From Actinomycetota bacterium (lineage in GTDB: Bacteria > Actinomycetota > Humimicrobiia > Humimicrobiales > Humimicrobiaceae): a DNA stretch of 21,700 bases. The notes under the pieces were generated by a model. That model was not told the origin of the DNA and made no database searches. It saw only the letters and a program-made list of their open reading frames with translations. Location: positions 1 to 21,700 of the forward strand of contig JAGYMN010000013.1 of NCBI GenBank assembly GCA_018400395.1, in the 5' to 3' direction. The position numbers and the translations under genes are program-made. Positions within the stretch are counted from its first letter, which is position 1. Every line of letters begins with the position of its first letter. Shown one piece after another: positions 1 to 7,411 of the stretch.

Positions 1-136
1 CTGATATTTTTTTCATTTTTTACACCGGTCCCATATTTAATTTTTATTGCTTTATCTGTAAAAACACTAATAGCAACCAGTACTGATATTGTTGAACCAT
101 CCTGCAGCTTTTAGGATAGTTTATAAGAAAAGAATA
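1..136. other. Left edge, no gene recognised
   Basis: AT-rich sequence with no convincing reading frame on either strand. The longest minus-strand fragment with an ATG is under 20 codons. It may be the intergenic space beyond the acsA terminator. Confidence 0.5.
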
Positions 137-169
137 AAAAAAATGGGCGTACCGGTAAACAGTACGCCC
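137..169 (-). terminator. Intrinsic terminator of acsA
   Basis: A perfect 8-bp stem, GGGCGTAC (145-152) with GTACGCCC (162-169), encloses a 9-base loop. Read on the minus strand, the stem is followed by A then eight T (136-143). It starts 23 bases past the acsA stop codon, so it is the natural end of the acsA transcript. On the plus strand the stem is followed only by TGTTTTGTTTC, so terminator activity in that direction would be weaker. Confidence 0.85.
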
Positions 170-191
170 TGTTTTGTTTCCTTTATAGTTT

Positions 192-2174
192 CTATTCGCC
201 GCGTCCGGATATTAGATTCTCTACTACGCTGGGATCTGCCAGTGTAGTGATATCACCAAGGTTGTCGGTGTTCTTCTCGGCTATTTTCCTGAGTATGCGC
301 CTCATAATCTTCCCGGAACGCGTCTTGGGAAGAGACTGGGCAAACTGTATCTTCTCAGGCGTGGCGATTGCACCTATTTCTTTACGGACGTGCAGCATCA
401 ATTCTTTTTTAAGCTCTTCATCTTCTTCAACACCCTCTTTTAGCGTTACGAATGCGTAAAGTGCCTGTCCTTTAATATCATGCGGAATTGGAGTAACTGC
501 AGCCTCTGCAACTTTATTATGACTGACCAGTGCACTTTCAACTTCTGCAGTGCCAATTCGGTGCCCGGAAACATTCACCACGTCATCAATCCGGCCCATT
601 AACCAGTAGTCGCCATCTTCGTCAATACGGCACCCGTCACCGGTAAAATAAACATTTTCAAACATTGTAAAGTATGTATCTATAAATCGCTCATGATCGC
701 CCCACATAGTCCTCATCATTCCTGGCCATGGTTTACGGATACATAGTTTCCCATTTTCATTTAAATCACATTCTTTCCCGTCATCTCTCAATACTACAGA
801 GTCAACCCCGAAGAATGGCCGTGACGCACTTCCAGGCTTTAGCGTCATAGCTCCGGGAAGCGGGGTTATCATAAAGCCGCCAGTTTCGGTCTGCCACCAT
901 GTGTCAACAACAGGACATCTGCTATGGCCGACTTTCTCGTGATACCATATCCATACATCGGGATTAATCGGCTCGCCAACTGTACCGATAATCCTTAACG
1001 AATCCAGCCTGTATTTTTCCACCCATTCATCACCCAGGCGCATCAGTGCTCTTATCGCAGTGGGTGCTGTATAAAAAACAGTAACTTTAAACTTATCACA
1101 GATCTGCCAGAATCTGCCGGCATCAGGGTAGGTCGGTACTCCCTCAAACATGATACTCGTCGCCCCGTTCGCCAGTGGCCCGTAAACAATATAGCTGTGG
1201 CCCGTAACCCAGCCTATATCTGCTGTACACCAGTAGATATCGTCATCGTGCATATTGAAAACCATCTTGTGTGACATTGCCACCTGAAGCAGGTAACCGC
1301 CTGTTGTATGAACAACACCCTTGGGTTTACCGGTAGAGCCTGATGTATATAAAATAAACAGCGGGTCTTCAGCATTCATCCTCTCAGGTGGACAGTCCGG
1401 GCTTGCTTTAGCCATCTCATCATGATACCAGAAGTCACGGCCGGCCTTCATATTACATGATTCATTGTTTGTTTTTACGACAATAACAGATTCGATTGTA
1501 GGACATTCATCCAGTGCCTTATCAGCAATTGACTTTAGTGGGATATGCTTTCCTGCACGTACTGATACATTTGTGGTAATCAGGATCTTACAATCTGAAT
1601 CATTGACACGGTCTTTAATAGCATCAGCACTGAAACCGCCAAAAATTACCGAGTGAATTACCCCGATACGCGTGCATGCCAGCATCACAATTGCTAACTC
1701 TGGTACCATTGGCATATAAACAGCCACACGGTCACCTTTTTTAAGACCCTTTGATTTTAGAACATTTGCAAACCTGGAGACCTCCCTGTGCAGCTCCTTA
1801 TATGTAAATTTCCTTACAGAGCTGTCTTCCTCACCCTGCCATAAGATTGCAGTCTTATTTTCAACTGGTGTCCCAAGATGCCTGTCAAGACAATTGAATG
1901 ATACATTAAGTTCTCCGTCTGCAAACCAGGTATGCTTAATAGTACGGCCCCTGGTATCCCACTTATATTCCAGAGACTTTGTCGGCTCCTTGAACCAGTC
2001 AAGGGTTTCTGCTTGTTCCAGCCAGAAGCTGTCAGGGTCATTAATTGACTGATCCCACATTTCCTGGTATTGTTCCATCGAAGAAACCCATGAATTATTC
2101 TTAACTTTGGGTTGGGGTGGAAATTTACGGGTTTCAGGCATTAGAGATTTACTGTCTTTTATTTCCTCTGTCAT
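192..2174 (-). CDS. acsA: Acetyl-CoA synthetase, AMP-forming
   Basis: Cytosolic enzyme that makes acetyl-CoA from acetate, ATP and CoA through acetyl-AMP, releasing AMP and PPi. The 660-residue length is normal for Acs. Visible motifs of the adenylate-forming superfamily are the P-loop YTSGSTGKPKG (276-286), the acetate-pocket and adenylate motif WWQTETGG (426-433), and the hinge region GRIDDVVNVSGHRIG (527-541). The C-terminal PKTRSGKIMRR carries Lys622, equivalent to the lysine acetylated in other bacteria (Lys609 in Salmonella). The start is supported by AGAAAGGAA about 6 bases upstream. The gene stands alone, with its own terminator, and is divergent from an acetate transporter gene. A Pat-like acetyltransferase and an AcuC-like deacetylase lie 5-9 kb away and are candidates to control it through Lys622. 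Nothing in the sequence suggests damage. Confidence 0.97.
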   Translation of the reverse strand: MTEEIKDSKSLMPETRKFPPQPKVKNNSWVSSMEQYQEMWDQSINDPDSFWLEQAETLDWFKEPTKSLEYKWDTRGRTIKHTWFADGELNVSFNCLDRHLGTPVENKTAILWQGEEDSSVRKFTYKELHREVSRFANVLKSKGLKKGDRVAVYMPMVPELAIVMLACTRIGVIHSVIFGGFSADAIKDRVNDSDCKILITTNVSVRAGKHIPLKSIADKALDECPTIESVIVVKTNNESCNMKAGRDFWYHDEMAKASPDCPPERMNAEDPLFILYTSGSTGKPKGVVHTTGGYLLQVAMSHKMVFNMHDDDIYWCTADIGWVTGHSYIVYGPLANGATSIMFEGVPTYPDAGRFWQICDKFKVTVFYTAPTAIRALMRLGDEWVEKYRLDSLRIIGTVGEPINPDVWIWYHEKVGHSRCPVVDTWWQTETGGFMITPLPGAMTLKPGSASRPFFGVDSVVLRDDGKECDLNENGKLCIRKPWPGMMRTMWGDHERFIDTYFTMFENVYFTGDGCRIDEDGDYWLMGRIDDVVNVSGHRIGTAEVESALVSHNKVAEAAVTPIPHDIKGQALYAFVTLKEGVEEDEELKKELMLHVRKEIGAIATPEKIQFAQSLPKTRSGKIMRRILRKIAEKNTDNLGDITTLADPSVVENLISGRGE

Positions 2175-2394
2175 AAACTCTTCCTTTCTACAGATATAAT
2201 TTAATTAATCTTTTATCGCTTTTATAACAAATACTGCCTTTGTGCCATTGCATATTCTATCAGATTTCAATTAAAACTCAATTAAAAAATGATTTTTTTT
2301 AATACACAGATAATTAACTGCCCCTGACTGTAAAAATACCTGATAATTTTTTAGAATAACACATCCAGCACTCCTGTTGCAGGAAGCCGGCAGC

Positions 2395-2427
2395 AATCTT
2401 ACAGCTCCAGCCATCTTTTTTCATCCT
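2395..2427 (-). repeat. Relic matching the Acd-GNAT coding sequence
   Basis: About 33 bases of this intergenic stretch match bases 7656-7689, inside the GNAT part of the acetyl-CoA synthetase/acetyltransferase gene, with about two mismatches and one T inserted in a T run. Read on the minus strand it encodes K-K-M-A-G-A-V-R-L, against K-K-M-A-G-V-V-R-L in the intact gene. Similarity ends on both sides and no reading frame continues. It looks like a fragment left by duplication or recombination. Confidence 0.55.
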
Positions 2428-2463
2428 GCCCTTTAAACTCCTGCATGCAAAAATTTCATTCTG

Positions 2464-2501
2464 GTTAAAACACTAATCCTGTTAAAATAATCCCGTTAAA
2501 A
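2464..2501. repeat. Three GTTAAAA direct repeats upstream of the satP promoter
   Basis: GTTAAAA occurs at 2464-2470, 2481-2487 and 2495-2501. The last two sit in longer near-identical units (ATCCTGTTAAAAT and ATCCCGTTAAAAC). The array ends three bases before the -35 box, a typical place for an activator to bind. The binding role is inferred from position only. Confidence 0.4.
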
Positions 2502-2503
2502 CA

Positions 2504-2533
2504 TTGACAAAAACAACCGGGGATAAGTATAAT
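2504..2533 (+). promoter_or_regulatory. Consensus sigma-70 promoter for satP
   Basis: A perfect TTGACA (2504-2509) and a perfect TATAAT (2528-2533) are separated by 18 bases. Transcription would start near 2540, giving a 5' leader of about 160 bases before the transporter start codon. The remaining 2175-2700 intergenic space is AT-rich and holds no gene; apart from this promoter it contains only the two repeats listed separately. Confidence 0.8.
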
Positions 2534-2700
2534 CTTATCTAAATTTATTTTGGCAGGACATTTTAAAAAGGTCTTTTGTTTTTTATCTAGACCATTTACT
2601 TTATTTTAAATTACAGTATAAAAAATTGAACAATTAATTTATGTAATATAAGGGACATATAAATTAAGACAATTATTATAATATTAAAAGAAAGGAAATT

Positions 2701-3285
2701 ATGCCAGAAGAAAAAATAAGAATCTTAGATAATACCGGTAACCCTGCACCTCTTGGCCTGGCAGCTTTCGGAATGACTACGGTTCTACTAAACCTTCATA
2801 ATGCCGGCCTATTTAATCTCGGCACAATGATACTTGCAATGGGTATATTCTACGGAGGTATCGCACAGGTTATAGCCGGAATCTTTGAATGGAAAAAGGG
2901 TAATACCTTTGGCATGGTTGCCTTTACATCTTTTGGTCTCTTCTGGATTTCCCTGGTAGCATTGCTGGTAATGCCGGCTCTTGGCATGGGGACAGGGCCC
3001 GATAATGCTGCCATGATAGCTTACTTTATAATCTGGGGCATCTTTACGCTAGGCCTATTTTTCGGTACCCTCAGGGCCAACAGGGCACTGCAATTTATAT
3101 TTGCCACTTTAGTGATATTATTCTTCCTTCTTGCCATCCGGGATATTACAGGCAATGCAGTAATAGGTACAATAGCCGGCATAGAAGGTATAATCTGCGG
3201 GCTTTCTGCAGTTTATACAGCAATGGCAATTCTATTAAACGAGGTATTCGGCAGAGTGGTACTGCCTGTATGGCCCGTAAAGTAG
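2701..3285 (+). CDS. satP: Acetate/succinate transporter, GPR1/FUN34/YaaH family
   Basis: Inner-membrane channel-like transporter that takes up acetate, and in some members succinate. The family signature NPAPLGL lies at residues 14-20, just before the first helix. About six hydrophobic segments follow over residues 18-185, and the 194-residue length is typical. Start: ATG preceded by AAGAAAGGAAATT. It has a consensus promoter about 160 bases upstream and is divergent from acsA, so the pair is a simple uptake-plus-activation unit for acetate. Family membership is clear. Substrate is inferred from the family and from the acsA neighbour. No strong terminator is visible between its stop codon and the convergent gene ending at 3480. 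Confidence 0.93.
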   Translation: MPEEKIRILDNTGNPAPLGLAAFGMTTVLLNLHNAGLFNLGTMILAMGIFYGGIAQVIAGIFEWKKGNTFGMVAFTSFGLFWISLVALLVMPALGMGTGPDNAAMIAYFIIWGIFTLGLFFGTLRANRALQFIFATLVILFFLLAIRDITGNAVIGTIAGIEGIICGLSAVYTAMAILLNEVFGRVVLPVWPVK

Positions 3286-3479
3286 GATCACTGTTGGTTA
3301 TAGACCATGTAAATTAAATCACGTATATAATTTAATATATTGTAGTTGAAAAAAATATAATCCTTTTTAAGAAAACTAAAGGTTAAAATAGCTGTAGATA
3401 AGAATAAATCAAATGCTGCACCTTATAATATTTCTGTATAATATGCTATAGCTTATTACGTATCTTACCAGCTTTTTAA

Positions 3480-4274
3480 TCAGTATATCTTCTTTTTTCT
3501 TATTAATTGCAATGCAATTGCCAGCACTATAATTACTATTCCAATAATACCTGAAATTATTACCGACTGGTCAGGCATGCTGTTATCAGCCATCCTTTTT
3601 AATATAATTCCAGCCAGTGCCCATACAACAACAAGACAATAAAAGATATCATTCCTCGAAAATACAGCTGCCAGTGTTATCAGGACTCCTACCGTAATTA
3701 TTATAACCGTCCACAGCTGTTCACCCATGCCAAATCCATCCCAGTTGATCTTAACAAGAAAAGCAGCAACATTTGCAATTGTCGCAATTGTAATCCAGCC
3801 GAGATAAACGCTAAAAGGAATATTGACAAGTATTTTCTCGGAATTTTTAATTCCCGGTCTTCCGGTACCCAGCCTTGCATAAATTGATAACAAACTTATA
3901 AGTAGAAGAACCATTATAACAAGGGATAACCAGACGATTTCGTAGTGCCATGCCAGTATCCAGGCAACATTAAAAATACATGAAATAAAGAATAATAAGC
4001 CTATTTTTTCAAAGATACCTCTTTCATCCGTACTTCTTCTAAAAGCAACTACAAACTGGAATATAATAAATAATGCAAGAAGAATATAAATAATCCCCCA
4101 TATCGAGAAGGTAATGCCGGCAGGCACAAATAAATTAGGATATTTGTCTGAAAGCTCCTGGGTAGTTTTATTATTTATAGGAAGTGTTACTGCCATTGCA
4201 TTTACTGTCACTACTGCTAAGAATCCAATTAAATTTAGAAATGCATAGGCTAACCTGGTTGATTTTTTTAACAT
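3480..4274 (-). CDS. TspO/MBR-like tryptophan-rich membrane protein
   Basis: A 264-residue integral membrane protein with about seven hydrophobic segments. The stretch with PAGITFSIWGIIY (about residues 52-64) and the several Trp residues in predicted helices resemble the long form of TspO/MBR-related proteins; classic TspO is about 160 residues with five helices. TspO proteins bind porphyrins and related ligands and are linked to stress or redox signalling; the role of the long forms is unknown. Start: ATG with GAGGGG 5-6 bases upstream. It is the last gene of a probable operon, 68 bases after the flavin-reductase-like gene. Family assignment is moderately sure; no function should be inferred beyond a membrane sensor or transporter-like protein. 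Confidence 0.7.
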   Translation of the reverse strand: MLKKSTRLAYAFLNLIGFLAVVTVNAMAVTLPINNKTTQELSDKYPNLFVPAGITFSIWGIIYILLALFIIFQFVVAFRRSTDERGIFEKIGLLFFISCIFNVAWILAWHYEIVWLSLVIMVLLLISLLSIYARLGTGRPGIKNSEKILVNIPFSVYLGWITIATIANVAAFLVKINWDGFGMGEQLWTVIIITVGVLITLAAVFSRNDIFYCLVVVWALAGIILKRMADNSMPDQSVIISGIIGIVIIVLAIALQLIRKKKIY

Positions 4275-4342
4275 AATACCCCTCTATATTAATAATTTAT
4301 AAAAATTATAGAAAATGTGCCTTTAGACTTTTATGATAATAT

Positions 4343-4879
4343 CTAATTATTTCTTCTAATCAGGACATTCCTGAAATAATTATCCATTAAATAAGAAACG
4401 GTATTTATTTTCTCGTAGTCTATCTCCCCGTCAGGATAAACAACTTCTTCATCTGCACTGACATTTACTATCTCTCCTATGAACATATCATGTGTGCCCA
4501 GATGAATTTTTTGTCTTACCCTGCATTCAATATTTATATGGCATTCCTTAATAAGAGGGGCTTTTACTTTAAGACCATCATCTTTTGTAAAACTTAATTC
4601 TTTGAATTTATCAATGTCCCTTCCCGATTTTGTGCCACAGAAATTGCAGGCTTCAATCATTTTTTCATCTGGAATATTTACTACAAATTCCATTGAAGTG
4701 GTTATTAGCCCGTGACTGTATCTGGAAGGTCTGATAGAGATCGAGATCATTGGTGGACTGCTGCATACAGTACCAACCCATGCAAGAGTAATTATATTAT
4801 CTTTACTTCCGTCTGAACAGGAAACCAGAACCACGGGATTCGGATAAAGCCTTTCAGGTACCCCTATAGATTTTTTCAT
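4343..4879 (-). CDS. Flavin-reductase-domain protein (flavoredoxin-like)
   Basis: A 178-residue protein with the FMN-binding split-barrel fold of the flavin reductase/flavoredoxin family. Recognisable parts are the N-terminal strand RLYPNPVVLVSC, the segment NIITLAWVGTVCSSPPMISISI (residues 28-49, FMN-contact region), FVVNIP, and the IGEIVNVSADEEV region near the C-terminus. Such proteins bind FMN and act as electron carriers or NAD(P)H:flavin oxidoreductases, often in anaerobes. Start: ATG with AGGGG about 7 bases upstream; another ATG four bases earlier is out of frame. It lies 39 bases after the sugar-isomerase gene and 68 bases before the TspO-like gene on the same strand, so the three are probably cotranscribed. 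The electron donor and acceptor are unknown. Confidence 0.87.
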   Translation of the reverse strand: MKKSIGVPERLYPNPVVLVSCSDGSKDNIITLAWVGTVCSSPPMISISIRPSRYSHGLITTSMEFVVNIPDEKMIEACNFCGTKSGRDIDKFKELSFTKDDGLKVKAPLIKECHINIECRVRQKIHLGTHDMFIGEIVNVSADEEVVYPDGEIDYEKINTVSYLMDNYFRNVLIRRNN

Positions 4880-4918
4880 TCATTACCCCTCATATTCAAG
4901 TTAAAATTTTTAAGCATA

Positions 4919-5950
4919 TCATCCCTTTAACAGCAGCTCCATTACATACATCTCAAGCTTTTCGTAATTTCTTTCCTCTATGCATTCTTTTTGGAAATCG
5001 TAATCAAATTTCTTTACTTTTTCTTCAAGCATCCTTGCAACCTCTATACTATTAGAGAGATGCCGGTAACAATCTTCCTGTTTCTGTGTCCTCATAGCTT
5101 TTACATCAAGCCCTATATATTCACCACTTTTCCCATAACCATTTTCGACCAGAACTTTTATCTGGTTAAAAGCCTGGCGGAGGTTTTCGGAACCGAATGC
5201 CTTATCCTGGTCATACCTCAGACCGTTCTGGTCATTTAAGTGAACACCCCACAGCTTTCCAAAAGACAGGGCAAAGGCCATCTCATATGCAGGATCAAGG
5301 CCTGCAAGCACTGCATGGGCGCTCTCAAGAAGACCGCCAACCCTTGACGGATCCATTGTGGCAGATGCTATTCCCATTACATGCCCCATTGTAGGACAGA
5401 AGCTTCTATCAATTGGCTCATTCGGTTTGGGCTCTATAAGTATTTTAATATTGCTGTCATAGTCCAGCATGCTGTTTATTGCCTCTTTAAGCCTGTTTGC
5501 GCTTTCTACAGGGTCCTTTGCTTCAAAGCACAGGGTACCCTCTCTTGCAAGCCAGAGGACGATTTTATCGCATCCCAGTACATTTGCTATATCAATTGTG
5601 CGGTATGCGCGCCAGAGGGCAAACTCCCTGTCCTCTTTTGAATTTGATGTAAATCCGCCATCTATGGTATGCGGGTCCATCCATAATCTTGGCGCAACGA
5701 ACTCGGCTGACATACCGTACTTTTCTAGCATTTTCTTAATCTGTGCCGCACTCTCTTTTATCTCTTCATCACCCAGCCTGTTTATATCAGGTACGGCATC
5801 ATCATCATGGAACTGGACCGCACTGAACCCTATTTTGGAAAATTTTTCTAACTTCTCTTCCAGCGGTATCGGCGACCGTACTTCAGGGCCAAAAGCATCT
5901 GCTCCTTCGTGCACATTCCATGGTCCTACTGAAAACTTAAATCCTGCCAT
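4919..5950 (-). CDS. Xylose-isomerase-family sugar isomerase
   Basis: A TIM-barrel, metal-dependent aldose-ketose isomerase of 343 residues, shorter than the 385-395 residue actinobacterial XylA proteins it most resembles. Active-site parts are visible: FHDDD (47-51, catalytic His and Asp), WLAREG (133-138), EPKPNEP (173-179, metal ligand Glu173 and Lys175), E209 and H212, HLNDQNG (237-243), YDQD (246-249), and D282. All metal ligands therefore seem present. The family default is D-xylose to D-xylulose, but no xylulokinase lies nearby and the GHMP kinase next door suggests another sugar. Start: ATG with GGAAGGGG 5-6 bases upstream. It leads a probable operon with the flavin-reductase and TspO-like genes and stops at TGA. 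Confidence 0.85.
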   Translation of the reverse strand: MAGFKFSVGPWNVHEGADAFGPEVRSPIPLEEKLEKFSKIGFSAVQFHDDDAVPDINRLGDEEIKESAAQIKKMLEKYGMSAEFVAPRLWMDPHTIDGGFTSNSKEDREFALWRAYRTIDIANVLGCDKIVLWLAREGTLCFEAKDPVESANRLKEAINSMLDYDSNIKILIEPKPNEPIDRSFCPTMGHVMGIASATMDPSRVGGLLESAHAVLAGLDPAYEMAFALSFGKLWGVHLNDQNGLRYDQDKAFGSENLRQAFNQIKVLVENGYGKSGEYIGLDVKAMRTQKQEDCYRHLSNSIEVARMLEEKVKKFDYDFQKECIEERNYEKLEMYVMELLLKG

Positions 5951-5999
5951 AGTTTTCCCCTTCCTGAAAATTTATTTTTAAAATCTATAATCTATTTTA

Positions 6000-6028
6000 A
6001 TTATAAAGAATGTATGAAAGTTAAACAA
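6000..6028 (-). promoter_or_regulatory. Promoter of the sugar isomerase operon
   Basis: On the minus strand TTGTTT (6023-6028) and a perfect TATAAT (6000-6005) are 17 bases apart. Transcription would start near 5993, about 45 bases before the start codon. Only the -35 box departs from consensus. Confidence 0.65.
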
Positions 6029-6195
6029 TAAATAATAAACAGGTTTTAATTATTAAAAATAATATAATAATATTTTGATACCTGAAAAAAACATTTATTG
6101 AATGAAGATATCGCATTATATTTCAATTTGCAAAGACAGAATAATTCTCAAATAGAGTACCGTATTTTTAATTATTTTTTTAATAATTTCATCCG

Positions 6196-6229
6196 GCCCT
6201 GGCAATACAGGGCACTGGTTCCTTTCCAG
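6196..6229. other. Two adjacent hairpins between divergent genes
   Basis: The 5951-6334 intergenic region holds no gene. It contains two consecutive inverted repeats: GCCCTG/CAGGGC (6196-6201 with 6208-6213, 6-base loop) and CTGG/CCAG (6215-6218 with 6226-6229). A T-rich inverted repeat (about 6170-6188) lies just before them. They sit between the two outward promoters and lack a T run after them, so they are not an evident terminator. They could be an operator or an RNA structure. Confidence 0.35.
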
Positions 6230-6268
6230 AGGTAAAGTCTGCATAACTTATTTTAGTAAAATTATAAT

Positions 6269-6298
6269 TTGTTAATTATAAATTTTATATGATATATT
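6269..6298 (+). promoter_or_regulatory. Possible promoter of the GHMP kinase gene
   Basis: TTGTTA (6269-6274) and TATATT (6293-6298) are 18 bases apart in very AT-rich DNA. The start would lie about 30 bases before the TTG start codon. In DNA this AT-rich, chance matches are common. Confidence 0.4.
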
Positions 6299-6334
6299 AA
6301 TTTTTTAAAGATTTTAATGATTGGAAAGAATTAA

Positions 6335-7402
6335 TTGAAAACCCGGGATTTTCAAAATAGGCTCAAGGTTATAAATAGTGTAGCTCCAATCCGAATATGT
6401 GATAATGGAGGCTGGACCGATACATGGTTTGCAGAACATGGCAAGGTTTTTAATATCGGCGTTTATCCATATGTTGAGACCCAGGTTGAAGTTTTCCCGT
6501 TAAGCTCTAAAAAAGAGCGTATTAGTCTATTTGCTGAAAATTATGGTGATAATTATATAGTCAAACCTGATGTCTCCGGCTGGGACCGGCACCCTTTACT
6601 GGAAGCAGCAATAGAATATATGAAAATCCCAAAAGATATCGCGTTACAGATTTCAATATATTCAGAAGCTCCTGCTGGATGCTCTACCGGTACGTCAGCT
6701 GCGGTCAGTGTAGCTCTAATTGGAGCATTGGATTGTCTCGGTAAAGGTAGGATGACACCCCATGAAGTTGCATATGCAGCTCACAGGGTAGAAACGGATT
6801 TACTTCATTTACAGTCGGGGATACAGGATCAACTATGCGCTGCTTATGGGGGCATCAATTATATAGAAATGTACCAGTACCCGTATGCCACTGTATCACA
6901 AATATATATACCCAATTCTATCTGGTGGGAATTAGAGCGGAGATTAGTTTTAATTTTTATGGGTAAATCCCATAGCTCCTCTTTGGTGCATGAAAAAGTA
7001 ATAGCTGAATTGGAAGATTCTGGCCCCGATAACCCAAAACTTGAGAAGCTGCGTAAAATGGCTGGATCAGCAAAGGATGCAGTATATGCAGGAGATTTTA
7101 ATGCCCTGGGACGTTCGATGATAGCCAACACGGAAGCCCAGGGCGAATTGAATTCTTCCCTTATAAGTAAAAGTATTATCGAAATAATTGAAATTGCAAA
7201 AAAAAGCAGTGCGGTCGGCTGGAAAGTTAATGGAGCAGGAGGAGAAGGCGGCTCGCTCACCATTCTCTGTGGTGAAAAATCCAGCCAAAAAAGGAAAATG
7301 ATACAGGAAATTGAGGCAGCAAATCCATTATTTAAGAGTATTCCAATACATCTAAGCCGTTTTGGACTTCGTACCTGGAGTATTGAAAAAAATAATGGAT
7401 AA
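6335..7402 (+). CDS. GHMP-family sugar kinase (COG2605-like)
   Basis: A 355-residue cytosolic kinase of the galactokinase/mevalonate kinase fold, which phosphorylates a sugar or sugar phosphate with ATP. Motif 1 is APIRICDNGGWTDT (17-30), motif 2 is PAGCSTGTSAAV (113-124, phosphate loop), the likely catalytic Asp is in SGIQDQ (161-166), and motif 3 is VNGAGGEGGSLTI near residue 300. The GGWTDT signature places it with COG2605 kinases, which include D-glycero-D-manno-heptose 7-phosphate kinases and L-fucose-type kinases; the substrate cannot be read from the sequence. The start is TTG with GGAAAG 6 bases upstream; no in-frame ATG precedes motif 1, and the nearby ATG at 6317 hits a stop. It is divergent from the sugar isomerase and convergent, 9 bases apart, with the Acd-GNAT gene. 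Confidence 0.88.
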   Translation: MKTRDFQNRLKVINSVAPIRICDNGGWTDTWFAEHGKVFNIGVYPYVETQVEVFPLSSKKERISLFAENYGDNYIVKPDVSGWDRHPLLEAAIEYMKIPKDIALQISIYSEAPAGCSTGTSAAVSVALIGALDCLGKGRMTPHEVAYAAHRVETDLLHLQSGIQDQLCAAYGGINYIEMYQYPYATVSQIYIPNSIWWELERRLVLIFMGKSHSSSLVHEKVIAELEDSGPDNPKLEKLRKMAGSAKDAVYAGDFNALGRSMIANTEAQGELNSSLISKSIIEIIEIAKKSSAVGWKVNGAGGEGGSLTILCGEKSSQKRKMIQEIEAANPLFKSIPIHLSRFGLRTWSIEKNNG

Positions 7403-7411
7403 AAAATAATA

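Noticed and set aside
2220..2250. Sigma-54-like TGGCAC in the acsA upstream region (minus strand)
   Set aside because: The matching -12 GC element is not at the right distance, so the site does not fit the consensus.
6859..7263. Minus-strand ORF of 134 codons inside the GHMP kinase gene
   Set aside because: It is antisense to a gene with all GHMP motifs and shows no family pattern of its own.
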